Below, piece after piece: positions 1 to 7,567 of a stretch of DNA of 64,000 nt (positions within the stretch are counted from its first letter, which is position 1; each line of letters begins with the position of its first letter). This stretch comes from Bacillus_BA fengqiuensis. Its GTDB lineage: Bacteria; Bacillota; Bacilli; Bacillales; Bacillaceae_H. The notes under the pieces are model-generated. The model saw only the letters and a list, made by a program, of their open reading frames with translations, was not told the origin of the DNA and ran no database searches. Location of the stretch: the NCBI GenBank assembly GCA_030813035.1, contig JAUSTV010000002.1; one strand, given 5' to 3'. Made by a program: the position numbers and the translations under genes.

Positions 1-1134
1 GATCATTAGCTTTTGCTCTTCTTGGCCGCCGTGACCAGATGTATGAATATCGCTTAATGTACCGTGAATAACATCGGCACCGGCACGGTATAACATATTA
101 ATCGTACGGCTTACACTTACTGTATTTCCTGGGATTGGAGAAGAAGAAAAGACAACTGTATCCCCCGGAATGATTTGAATTTGACGGTGGGTACCGTTTG
201 CAATACGCGATAGCGCAGCCATTGGTTCACCTTGGCTTCCTGTACAAAGAATAGTTACTCTGTTTGCAGGAAGTCGATTGATTTGGGATGCTTCCACGAA
301 TGTATCTTTAGGACAACGAATATAGCCCAAGTCTTGTCCGATTTCGATAGCTGCTTCCATGCTGCGTCCGAATACAGCAATTTTGCGGTTGTACATAACA
401 GCCGCTTCAATCACTTGCTGAAGACGATGGATATTTGATGCGAAAGTAGCGAAAATGATGCGTCCGTCCACTTTGCGGAAGATATCATGGATGCTTTCTC
501 CCACGCGGCGTTCTGACATGGTAAAATGAGGGACTTCACTATTTGTACTGTCAGAAAGCAAGCAAAGGACGCCTTCTTTTCCGATTTCCGCCATCTTCGT
601 TAAGTTAGCCGGTTCGCCTACTGGTGTAAAGTCAAACTTAAAATCGCCTGTATGTACGATTTGACCGTTCGGTGTCTTGACCACTACACCATAGGAATCC
701 GGGATACTGTGAGTGGTACGGAAGAATGTCACAGATGTTTTACGGAACTTTATGATATCGTCTTCTTTAATTTCGATTAATTTCGCTTTACGCAAAAGAC
801 CATGCTCTTCAAGTTTGTTGCGGATCAATCCAAGAGCTAATTTTCCGCCGTAAACCGGAATGTTTAATTCTCTTAATAAATAAGGGATTCCTCCGATGTG
901 ATCTTCATGGCCGTGCGTTACGAAAAGACCGCGGATTTTGTCTTCGTTTTTCACTAAATATGTGTAATCAGGGATCACATAATCAATTCCAAGTAATTCA
1001 TCTTCTGGGAATTTGATTCCAGCATCAATTAAAATGATTTCATCTTGAAATTGTACAGCATACGTGTTTTTACCGATTTCGCCGAGGCCGCCAAGGGCGA
1101 ACACGGCCGTTTGATTATTTTTTACAAATTTCAT
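1..1134 (-). CDS. rnjA: Ribonuclease J1, C-terminus outside window
   Basis: RNase J1 is a cytoplasmic metallo-beta-lactamase/beta-CASP ribonuclease with 5'-3' exonuclease and endonuclease activity, central to mRNA turnover and rRNA maturation in Bacilli. The protein begins MKFVKNNQTAVFALGGLGEI and shows the zinc-binding signature THGHEDHIGG near residue 75 and a beta-CASP SGHGG motif near the cut edge. About 378 of the family's roughly 555 residues are present; the window boundary removes the C-terminal part, so this is an edge effect, not a broken gene. The start follows rpoY by two bases, giving an rpoY-rnjA operon as in B. subtilis. Confidence 0.97.
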   Translation of the reverse strand, partial: MKFVKNNQTAVFALGGLGEIGKNTYAVQFQDEIILIDAGIKFPEDELLGIDYVIPDYTYLVKNEDKIRGLFVTHGHEDHIGGIPYLLRELNIPVYGGKLALGLIRNKLEEHGLLRKAKLIEIKEDDIIKFRKTSVTFFRTTHSIPDSYGVVVKTPNGQIVHTGDFKFDFTPVGEPANLTKMAEIGKEGVLCLLSDSTNSEVPHFTMSERRVGESIHDIFRKVDGRIIFATFASNIHRLQQVIEAAVMYNRKIAVFGRSMEAAIEIGQDLGYIRCPKDTFVEASQINRLPANRVTILCTGSQGEPMAALSRIANGTHRQIQIIPGDTVVFSSSPIPGNTVSVSRTINMLYRAGADVIHGTLSDIHTSGHGGQEEQKLMI

Positions 1135-1136
1135 GT

Positions 1137-1349
1137 TTATCCAATCTCCAATACGTTAAAATCTTCGCTTTGTTGTTCATATTCTAAAAATGCACCTTTA
1201 AGGGGTTGAACAAATTCAATATTGATAGGGCGCTCTTTTAATTTTAGACGAACATCACGCTCTGCTTCCCCTTCTACATAAAGTACCTTTGTTTTTTCAC
1301 GAACAGGTACCTCGTAAATACTCTCTTGATAATACACTTTAAAAATCAT
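1137..1349 (-). CDS. rpoY: RNA polymerase epsilon subunit RpoY
   Basis: RpoY (formerly YkzG) is the small Firmicute-specific epsilon subunit of RNA polymerase, bound near the downstream DNA channel. The 70-residue protein starts MIFKVYYQES and contains the family segment EVPVREKTKVLYVEGEAERD. A longer frame starts ten codons upstream, but the start chosen here has an AAGGAGAG ribosome binding site at the right distance and matches the family length. It lies directly ahead of rnjA, an arrangement conserved across Bacillaceae. Confidence 0.95.
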   Translation of the reverse strand: MIFKVYYQESIYEVPVREKTKVLYVEGEAERDVRLKLKERPINIEFVQPLKGAFLEYEQQSEDFNVLEIG

Positions 1350-1735
1350 GATAATTCTCTCCTTACTACCGAAATTCAAGTAACTTTTTATATTATATTA
1401 TAAAATGGTTATGTATTTCATGTATTTTCTACTAAGAAACGTCACCTTTCACATATTTTAGTCACCTAACCAGAACAAGTCAATGCGGGAATACTCATAA
1501 TGGTTACATTCTGTCCCTAAAATTAAGAGAAGGCAGGAAACAATAAGCCTTTTATTTTAGTGAAAAAGCTTTCACTAAAGAATAACATAAAATAGCAAAA
1601 TGTTTGACTTTTTTCAAAAAAAACAGTCATTTTGTGCCAATAATTTAAGGAATAAAGGGGAATAAGGCACAAACCTTCGCCTGCTGCATTTCCGTTCAAA
1701 CAGGCTAAAAATCATGATAAGCGTTCGCTGATGTT
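1350..1735. other. Intergenic region upstream of rpoY
   Basis: AT-rich stretch without a convincing reading frame. Just upstream of rpoY, read on the minus strand, there is a TATAAT-rich segment around 1385-1408 that could hold a -10 box for the rpoY-rnjA operon; I could not pair it with a clear -35. Nothing else recognisable. Confidence 0.4.
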
Positions 1736-1770
1736 AAAGGCAGCCCCTCTAAGCAGAGAGGCTGTCTTTA
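1736..1770. terminator. Hairpin terminator-like structure
   Basis: A GC-rich inverted repeat (AAAGGCAGCCCCTCT opposite AGAGAGGCTGTCTTT) with a four-base loop. The A-rich and T-rich flanks make it usable on either strand. Which gene it serves is unclear, because the nearest upstream frame on the minus strand is only a 23-codon candidate. Confidence 0.55.
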
Positions 1771-1795
1771 AGTATTTACCAATAAATGATAAAAA

Positions 1796-1893
1796 GAAAC
1801 TTCCATCAGCGGGGCCTTCATTCCTCACTTAAACTTCTCCGATTACTCTTAGTATGGGAGAAGAGACTTATTGCCCATTAATGCGGGATAAAG
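1796..1893 (-). repeat. Dispersed intergenic repeat, copy A (inverted, internally deleted)
   Basis: Reverse-orientation copy of the element seen whole at 4204-4359. It keeps the two outer blocks (CTTCCATCAGCGGGG at one end, GCCCATTAATGCGGGATAA at the other) and the central CTTAAACTTCTCCGAT block, but lacks the middle part that holds the ACTGCCCG arm. See copies at 4204, 13873, 18444 and 18876. Confidence 0.7.
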
Positions 1894-1968
1894 TTTGAGC
1901 GGGTTAATCACTTTGTAAATGATTGGCCCAGCTTCAGCGCTTAGCCTTGCAAACTTTCGCTTTTGTCC

Positions 1969-2040
1969 CTACGCTATTGTTTTTTTGCGGAGGAGCTCAT
2001 TCCAGCGATCCAATAGTTTTTTTCTTAAACGTTTCAGCAT
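1969..2040 (-). CDS. Possible 23-residue cationic peptide
   Basis: A short frame reading MLKRLRKKLLDRWNELLRKK followed by TIA and a stop. It has an AAGGAG ribosome binding site about eleven bases upstream of the ATG. The peptide is strongly basic and amphipathic-looking, with no signal sequence. It sits alone between the rpoY and EamA genes. I do not recognise a family; it could be a small basic protein, a leader peptide or chance. Only the start signal and composition support it. Confidence 0.35.
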   Translation of the reverse strand: MLKRLRKKLLDRWNELLRKKTIA

Positions 2041-2299
2041 GACAATTTCATCTCCTTATTGAAATGCTGTCTCTCTTTTTTTCTATATTTTAGTATGCGT
2101 ATTTTTTTGAAAGTTTTTCGTGGTTATATTTGGTATATAGTAGTCCGCATAATACCTTCTTTTATTTGACAATATTTTGTATTTTCTATACATTTTATAT
2201 GGATAAGCGGAGAGTATTGCGGACTTATGTAAGATATTAGATGGCTGCTATTGGACCGAATGGGAGTTAGATAGCATACACAGCGTAGGAGAGTTGCAG

Positions 2300-3211
2300 A
2301 TGGGGAAACTGTATAGTGCCTTATTGTTGCTAAGTGCAATTTGGGGGACATCGTTTTTATTTATTAAATTATTATTGACGGAAATCAGTCCGATCGGTTT
2401 GGTATTTTGGCGCTGTTTATTTGGGGCTGTCACTTTATTAATTATTATTTTGCTAAAGCGGGAAAAAATTTCATTGGGTACGATTCCTTTTGTTCCCGTT
2501 TTCTCTGTTGGGCTGTTTAACAATGCTTTGCCTTTCATGCTCATTTCTTATAGTGAATTAACCATTACAAGCAGCCTGGCATCGATCATTAATGCCACAA
2601 CGCCCATATGTACAGTGTTGATTGGCTTTTTCTTTTTTTCGCAAAAGCTTCATAAAGGACAGTGGCTGGGAATTATAATCGGATTTATTGGAATCGTTAT
2701 TTTAGTAGACTTTCGTTTTACAGACTTGATGAATCAAAACGCAGCCGGGATAGTCGGTATGATTGGGGCTGCTCTTTGCTATGGATTAGGTGCACAGTTG
2801 TCTAAACGGTATCTTCAAAGAATGAGTGTTACGTCTATCTCGTTCAGTACGCTGGCCACAGCCTCCTTCATTACTTTTATTCTTTTATTGTTTACGAACC
2901 CTTCGGAACTGGTCTTTTCATATTCCTCAACGTTCGTTTTTTCTTTAATTGGATTAGGAATCCTTGGTTCGGGTTTTGCCTATTTGCTATACTATTTTAT
3001 GGTGAAAGAGGGGGGACCGGAATTTGCCTCTATTGTCACGTATATTGTTCCTGGGATGGCTATCATGTGGGGATATGTACTGCTTGAAGAAGCCGTGACA
3101 GGGCGAATGGTTTTTGGTTTGGTATTTATTTTAGCAGGCATTTATTTGGCTTCACGCGTAAAAAAGTCTTCTTCATCAAGGGCTGTCACCCTTGAAAAAC
3201 ACATACAATAA
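2300..3211 (+). CDS. EamA/DMT-superfamily transporter
   Basis: Integral membrane protein of the drug/metabolite transporter superfamily with two EamA repeats of about five transmembrane helices each (roughly residues 5-140 and 150-290). The N-terminal SAIWGTSFLFIK and the second-half GSGFAYLLYYFMVKEGG are typical of the family, whose members export amino acids or other small metabolites; the substrate cannot be told. An ATG with AGGAG eight bases upstream was preferred to an upstream TTG that lies too close to the same site. It ends 14 bases before the HAD phosphatase, suggesting co-transcription. Confidence 0.88.
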   Translation: MGKLYSALLLLSAIWGTSFLFIKLLLTEISPIGLVFWRCLFGAVTLLIIILLKREKISLGTIPFVPVFSVGLFNNALPFMLISYSELTITSSLASIINATTPICTVLIGFFFFSQKLHKGQWLGIIIGFIGIVILVDFRFTDLMNQNAAGIVGMIGAALCYGLGAQLSKRYLQRMSVTSISFSTLATASFITFILLLFTNPSELVFSYSSTFVFSLIGLGILGSGFAYLLYYFMVKEGGPEFASIVTYIVPGMAIMWGYVLLEEAVTGRMVFGLVFILAGIYLASRVKKSSSSRAVTLEKHIQ

Positions 3212-3225
3212 GCAGGTGATGAACA

Positions 3226-4005
3226 ATGGAAAAGCGCAGTATGATTTTCTTTGATATTGACGGTACATTATTGGATCATGATAAAAATCTCCCCGCTTCC
3301 ACAAAAGAAGCAATTCAAGTGTTAAAAGAAGCAGGGCATGAAGTAGCGATTGCCACAGGCCGTGCGCCATTTATGTTTCCTGAGTTGCGCAAAGAGCTCG
3401 GCATCGAATCATTTGTCAGCTTTAACGGGCAATATGTTGTATTCAATGGGGAGGTTATCTATAAAAAACCATTGGACCGTGATGTTCTTCAGTCCTTGAC
3501 GAATGCAGCTCTTGAAAGCAGTCATCCGCTTGTGTATATGGATCATGACACGATGAGGGCATCGATCGGGCATCATCCGTATATTGAAGAGAGCATGGGA
3601 ACGTTAAAGTTTGACCATCCCGAGCATGATCCACATTATTTCAAGGAACGTGAAATTTACCAGTCTTTGTTATTTTGTACAGATGAGGAAGAGATGCCGT
3701 ATAAGGAAGGGTTTCAGGACTTTCATTTCATCCGCTGGCATCAATACTCAACGGATGTTCTTCCTTTTGGCGGTTCAAAAGCCCGAGGGATTGCGAAAGC
3801 GATTGAAAAGATGGGCTTTACGAAGGATGAAGTATACGCATTTGGCGATGGATTAAACGATATTGAGATGCTTCAGTTTGTCGGTAACGGAATTGCGATG
3901 GGGAATGCCCATGATTCGGTAAAAAGAATTGCAAAACACGTAACGAAAAATGTGGGGGAAGATGGTATTTTGCATGGACTGGAATTAGTCGGATTGTTAA
4001 AATAA
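3226..4005 (+). CDS. ykrA: Cof-type HAD phosphatase (YkrA-like)
   Basis: Haloacid dehalogenase-superfamily phosphatase of the Cof/IIB subfamily. Motif I is DIDGTLLD (residues 9-16, nucleophile Asp9 and general acid Asp11), motif II Thr in ATGRAP near residue 45, motif III Lys in the GGSKARGIAKAI region near 185, and motif IV GDGLNDIEML near 208-217. The C2-type cap lies between motifs II and III. The substrate is unknown, probably a sugar phosphate or similar. In B. subtilis ykrA also lies between rpoY and def. AGGTGATGAACA precedes the ATG. Confidence 0.88.
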   Translation: MEKRSMIFFDIDGTLLDHDKNLPASTKEAIQVLKEAGHEVAIATGRAPFMFPELRKELGIESFVSFNGQYVVFNGEVIYKKPLDRDVLQSLTNAALESSHPLVYMDHDTMRASIGHHPYIEESMGTLKFDHPEHDPHYFKEREIYQSLLFCTDEEEMPYKEGFQDFHFIRWHQYSTDVLPFGGSKARGIAKAIEKMGFTKDEVYAFGDGLNDIEMLQFVGNGIAMGNAHDSVKRIAKHVTKNVGEDGILHGLELVGLLK

Positions 4006-4011
4006 GAAAAA

Positions 4012-4114
4012 AGAGAATGACCCAAAAGGAGAAAAACAGCCCTTTTAGGTCATTCTCTTAAAAGGCCCAGCTTTGAAAATCCATTAAAATCAGGATTTCA
4101 TGACTGGGCCTTTT
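4012..4114 (+). terminator. Two-hairpin terminator cassette T1
   Basis: Two successive stem-loops after ykrA: a proximal one with an 11-bp stem (AGAGAATGACC opposite GGTCATTCTCT) and, one base later, a distal one with an 11-bp stem (AAAAGGCCCAG opposite CTGGGCCTTTT) that encloses a second short stem. It has the same architecture as the cassettes at 15370, 23316 and 35618. Confidence 0.75.
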
Positions 4115-4203
4115 ATTAAAAATTAGTTTTTTGCCGTCTATCATAGACTTATGAGGCAGCTCCTTTTTCTTATTGGTTTTTTCAAACGAGGTTGAAAAGA
4201 AAT

Positions 4204-4359
4204 TTATCCCGCATTAACGGGCAGTAAGAACCCCACTTCAAGACTTGAGAGAAATCGAAGAAGTTTAAGCGGGGGATAACTGCCCGTAAAAGCCCGATAA
4301 GATTAACTAACCATCAGTGGGGGATGAAGGAACCCCCCACTGATGGAAGTTTCCTTTAT
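4204..4359 (+). repeat. Dispersed structured intergenic repeat, copy B (full length)
   Basis: About 156 bp with clear internal pairing: ACGGGCAGT (4218-4226) opposite ACTGCCCGT (4279-4287), and a perfect 13-bp hairpin CCATCAGTGGGGG (4311-4323) opposite CCCCCCACTGATGG (4333-4346). The same sequence recurs at 18876-19094 and as fragments at 1796, 13873 and 18444. It directly precedes the hydrolase gene and so forms part of its 5' region. Confidence 0.8.
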
Positions 4360-4377
4360 CTGATAGGTGACAAGATG

Positions 4378-5214
4378 ATGAAAACCATAATATGGGCCAT
4401 ATGCTTCGCAGTCGGATTTGCTGTTATCGTTTCTCTGTATAAAGAAATAACCATGGGAAGGGTGCTAACTAAAGAGCAGCCGACTTTAATGATTCATGGA
4501 TTTCGGGGAACAGAACGTTCCATGGCATCCATGATTAAACGATTTGAATCTAATGGGTGGGGAACTCATGTGCAAACATGTATCGTAAACAATAACGGGA
4601 CATTGCAATGGATTAGCGTAAAAAAAGCAAAGCGCGGCTCTATTCCACTTATTCATGTCGTATTTAAAGATAACACAGCAAGCGTGCAGCAACAGGGGGA
4701 GTGGGTTGCACAAATCGCTGCAGCCACCCGAAATAATCATAAAACAAGAGAAATTAACATCATTGCCCATAGCATGGGAGGCCTTGCGGCGTTAAAGTAT
4801 ATAACAGATTATTCCTCTTCAGCCTATCCAAAAGTAGAAAAGCTCGTTACGCTGGGTACTCCAGTAGCTGGTTTGGATATGAGGGATCTTGTGAAGCAAT
4901 ATCCGAACGCAAAGAAAGACGAAGGTACGCCTGCATCCATCGACCTGCAAATTCGATCTCTTGCATTAAAAAACCTCCATCGGCAGTTTGATCGGTTAAA
5001 CGAATATGATTTACGCATTTTTTCAATTGCCGGTAATTTCAAAAAAATGGGGCAAACAATAGGGGACGGATCAGTGACAGAAAACAGCGCTTTATTTTTG
5101 AACGATTTTTCAGAGAAGGTGGAAACGGCTTCGTTTCCTGTTTCCCATTTTGATTTACATGAAAGTGAAGAGGTAGATCATGCTGTTTATCGGTTTATTA
5201 GCGGGAAGAAATAG
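4378..5214 (+). CDS. Alpha/beta hydrolase, DUF915-like surface lipase
   Basis: Predicted membrane-anchored or exported serine hydrolase. It has an N-terminal hydrophobic segment (about residues 4-20), then LMIHGFRGTERSM (oxyanion-hole region) and the nucleophile elbow AHSMGG near residue 131. GTPVAG near residue 162 and a late Asp and His would complete the triad. This matches the DUF915 'cell surface hydrolase' group of Bacilli; the substrate is unknown. The frame is open further upstream into the dispersed repeat, but AGGTGA places the start at one of two adjacent ATGs; the second is used here. Confidence 0.8.
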   Translation: MKTIIWAICFAVGFAVIVSLYKEITMGRVLTKEQPTLMIHGFRGTERSMASMIKRFESNGWGTHVQTCIVNNNGTLQWISVKKAKRGSIPLIHVVFKDNTASVQQQGEWVAQIAAATRNNHKTREINIIAHSMGGLAALKYITDYSSSAYPKVEKLVTLGTPVAGLDMRDLVKQYPNAKKDEGTPASIDLQIRSLALKNLHRQFDRLNEYDLRIFSIAGNFKKMGQTIGDGSVTENSALFLNDFSEKVETASFPVSHFDLHESEEVDHAVYRFISGKK

Positions 5215-5249
5215 AAAAAGGGACTGCTGGCAGTCCCTTTTTCTATTTC
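5208..5249. terminator. Bidirectional terminator between convergent genes
   Basis: A 20-bp perfect inverted repeat (GAAATAGAAAAAGGGACTGC and its complement) with almost no loop, lying between the hydrolase gene and the convergent def gene. A-rich and T-rich outer parts allow it to terminate both. Confidence 0.9.
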
Positions 5250-5264
5250 CACTTTTCTAATGCC

Positions 5265-5819
5265 CTACCGATCGAGCGGTGCGGCATCTGCCGGGGCTTG
5301 AAATGGATTTTCCTGATTAATGTGATCATAAAACATAATACCATTTAAATGATCGATTTCATGCTGAAATACAATGGCGGTCAAGCCTTTTAAGCGAAGC
5401 TTGACCTCTTCGCCATCCAGTGTGGTTCCTGTCACGGTTACACGTGAATAGCGGGGGACGTAACCCGGTACGTCACGGTCTACGGAAAGGCATCCCTCTC
5501 CTCCGGATAAGTACGTCTTTTCAATCGAGTGACTAACGATTTTTGGATTAAATAGCGGATAGCTGTGCAGTGTCCCCTTTTCATCCGTTACATGAACGGC
5601 AATCATTCGTTTCGATACATTGATTTGCGGCGCAGCCAAACCAATTCCTGGGCGCAGTCCATATTTTTCGGCAATTTCCGGATTTTGGCTGTTTATCACG
5701 TATTCGATCATGCTTCGCAGCGTTGCTTTATCTTCGTCAGAAGCGGGCAGTGAGACTTCTTCAGCCACGGTCCGCAATGTCGGGTGACTCTCTTTAACAA
5801 TATCTTTCATTGTAATCAT
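5265..5819 (-). CDS. def: Peptide deformylase
   Basis: Iron-dependent enzyme that removes the formyl group from N-terminal formylmethionine of new proteins. All three family motifs are present: GLAAPQI (motif 1), EGCLSV (motif 2, metal-binding Cys) and HEIDHLNG (motif 3, two metal-binding His and catalytic Glu). At 184 residues, with the insertion around SQNPEIAEKYGLRPG, it is a type 2 (Gram-positive) deformylase like B. subtilis DefB. GGGAGG lies nine bases before the ATG. It is transcribed opposite to its neighbours, as in B. subtilis. Confidence 0.96.
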   Translation of the reverse strand: MITMKDIVKESHPTLRTVAEEVSLPASDEDKATLRSMIEYVINSQNPEIAEKYGLRPGIGLAAPQINVSKRMIAVHVTDEKGTLHSYPLFNPKIVSHSIEKTYLSGGEGCLSVDRDVPGYVPRYSRVTVTGTTLDGEEVKLRLKGLTAIVFQHEIDHLNGIMFYDHINQENPFQAPADAAPLDR

Positions 5820-5916
5820 GTTTTTTAACCTCCCTATGCAACGATCACATATAAAATCAGTCTAACAAAAGCATATGTAAAAGTCATTATGAAAGCGAAA
5901 TGCTTCAGATAAAAGT

Positions 5917-5942
5917 AAAAAGCGATCCAAAAGGACCGCTTC
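5917..5942 (-). terminator. Terminator of the YjcZ-type gene
   Basis: AAGCGATCC opposite GGACCGCTT with a four-base loop, followed on the minus strand by a T-run. It lies just after the stop codon of the small glycine/tyrosine-rich gene. Confidence 0.7.
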
Positions 5943-5945
5943 CTT

Positions 5946-6068
5946 TCAACAAACAACTGCCCCAATGATAATAAGCAAGATGAAGAGAACCACAATTAAT
6001 ACGAAGCCGCTTCCGCAGCCAGCCCCAGCTCCATATCCATAGCCGCAATCATATCCATATCCGTACAT
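5946..6068 (-). CDS. YjcZ-family sporulation peptide
   Basis: A 40-residue protein reading MYGYGYDCGYGYGAGAGCGS followed by a single hydrophobic helix (FVLIVVLFILLIIIGAVVC). A Tyr/Gly-rich head with one membrane segment is the hallmark of the YjcZ/BhlA-type small sporulation proteins of Bacillaceae. A GGAGGCAC ribosome binding site precedes the ATG. Its exact role is unknown; family members are made in the sporulating cell. It is divergent from ykyA. Confidence 0.85.
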   Translation of the reverse strand: MYGYGYDCGYGYGAGAGCGSGFVLIVVLFILLIIIGAVVC

Positions 6069-6222
6069 GATATGTGCCTCCTTTTTATTGTATCCCTGTA
6101 TCCTTTCTCTGGATTATACAGGCTAATATAAAATATGATATGAAGAGATTTTTGGTGAAGAGAAAAAATTTACGACGTAATTTATTGAGGAGAAAAAACA
6201 CCCATTTCCCTTTTTTTTGTAG

Positions 6223-6228
6223 TATAAT
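6223..6228 (+). promoter_or_regulatory. Likely -10 element for ykyA
   Basis: TATAAT preceded by a G two bases upstream in an AT-rich segment, about 32 bases before the chosen GTG start of ykyA. No good -35 match was found, so it may act as an extended or weak promoter. Confidence 0.45.
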
Positions 6229-6259
6229 GTGTAACATAAATAAGGGAGGCTTTTTTATT

Positions 6260-6946
6260 GTGCGGTACGTAAATAAAATGAAAAAAATGGGTTTGTTGGC
6301 GGCGGTCGTGCTTGGACTAACAGCTTGTGCCAATTCTTCTTCTCCTCAAATCGACATCTACAAAGCACTGGAAGAAGTGGTGACATCTGAAAAGCAATTT
6401 TCCAAGCAGCAACAGCCGTTAGTGGAGCTAGAAAAGAAAGAGAAAGAGAAGTATGATCAAATTATTTCGCTTGGAATGAAAGAGCATAAACAAATTCAGC
6501 GTCTTTCTGATGAGGCATTAAACATCGTGAAGAAAAGAGAAGAGCGCATCCAGCAAGAAAAAAAGAGCATGGATGAATCTAAAGAGAAATTCCAAGTAGC
6601 AGTTGAGCTCATTCAGGATCTTGAAGAAGAAGAATATAAAAAAGAGGCAGAATCATTAATTGTTCTCATGAATAAACGCTATGACAGTTATGATGCGCTG
6701 CATAAACAATATGAAAAAGCGGTTCAACTTGATCGACAATTGTATGAAATGTTCAAAAAGAACGACGTTAAGCTGGACGAGCTGGAAAAACAAATTACGA
6801 CAATCAATAAGACCTACGAACAAATTATGAAAGCGAATGAAGAATTTAACCAGTTAACAAAGCAGTATAATGAAGCCAAGGTCGGTTTATATAAAAAAGC
6901 CGGACTTGAGGTAGCAAAAGAGAATCAAAAAGAGTCTGTGCAATAA
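6260..6946 (+). CDS. ykyA: YkyA-family lipoprotein
   Basis: Predicted lipoprotein: a basic N-terminus, a hydrophobic stretch and the lipobox LTAC (lipidated Cys near residue 25), followed by a long, highly charged, Lys/Glu-rich helical domain that is probably coiled coil throughout (residues 40-215). It matches the position (between def and pdhA) and character of B. subtilis YkyA. Its function is unknown. A GTG start with GGGAGG about nine bases upstream was chosen; an in-frame ATG six codons later is an alternative that still leaves a complete signal peptide. Confidence 0.85.
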   Translation: MRYVNKMKKMGLLAAVVLGLTACANSSSPQIDIYKALEEVVTSEKQFSKQQQPLVELEKKEKEKYDQIISLGMKEHKQIQRLSDEALNIVKKREERIQQEKKSMDESKEKFQVAVELIQDLEEEEYKKEAESLIVLMNKRYDSYDALHKQYEKAVQLDRQLYEMFKKNDVKLDELEKQITTINKTYEQIMKANEEFNQLTKQYNEAKVGLYKKAGLEVAKENQKESVQ

Positions 6947-6967
6947 AATGCACCGGCTCTTTTTTGT
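6931..6967 (+). terminator. ykyA terminator
   Basis: AGAGTCTGTGCA opposite TGCACCGGCTCT (with G-U pairs) followed by six T; the left arm overlaps the last codons of ykyA. Confidence 0.8.
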
Positions 6968-7567
6968 TTGGTTGGCCAAAACCTGGTGTTGATTTTCGCC
7001 TCCCCATCATTTTCTCAACAAAACCTTTTATTTAATCGTCATTAAAAGGATGCAAAAAGGCGGAGATAAGTGGTAGGATTTCGGGTGAATCCTTTCAAAA
7101 TCAGAATAGTAACTTTATTAACGAGCTTATAGAACAAGGAAGATTGAGGTTATTATAAAACATATAATACAGAACGGAATGTTGTATTAGTACAGTTGAG
7201 AATTCGTTTCTTTTTTGACTTGCGCTTTCAAAATAAAAAGAAATATTGGTACAAAAGCGTTGACGAAACATTTTATAATGGTGTAAACTAATCCGTGAAA
7301 TCAGAATGTGTATTAATCATTTTATAAAGGTAATTAATACAGATATTCTTTCAATATGATTTTCAGAAAACATTCCTTTTACTGAAATGTTTTCTGTGGA
7401 ATCGTCAGGGATACATAATTTGTAGTCCGAAATCGGCTCCTTTTTAAATGCTAGTCGATAAAGTATGACTTTTAATAATTTAAATTGGTTATTCTAACAA
7501 TGTATGTGTAAGCATGGCTAGCAACAAGAAATTACCCAACCGTAAATGAAAGGAAGAGGTGACTTAG
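6968..7567 (+). promoter_or_regulatory. pdh operon promoter and leader region
   Basis: A 600-bp non-coding region before pdhA. A TATAAT box at 7274-7279 is a likely -10; a TTGACG at 7260-7265 is too close to be its -35. Downstream, in the presumed leader, is a perfect 11-bp hairpin (CAGAAAACATT at 7364-7374 opposite AATGTTTTCTG at 7386-7396) without a following T-run. A TAACAATGTATGTG stretch and AGGAAGAGG lie just before pdhA. The long leader suggests post-transcriptional control of this highly expressed operon. Confidence 0.5.

Noticed and set aside
232..438. Open frame on the plus strand inside rnjA
   Set aside because: It is the shadow of the RNase J1 gene, which has all family motifs on the minus strand; no ribosome binding site and no recognisable protein.
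2248..2544. Minus-strand frame opposite the EamA gene
   Set aside because: Overlaps a clear membrane transporter; low-complexity translation and no start signal.
7260..7279. TTGACG and TATAAT as a complete promoter for pdhA
   Set aside because: Spacing is only eight bases, so they cannot be the -35 and -10 of one promoter; only the TATAAT is kept as a likely -10.
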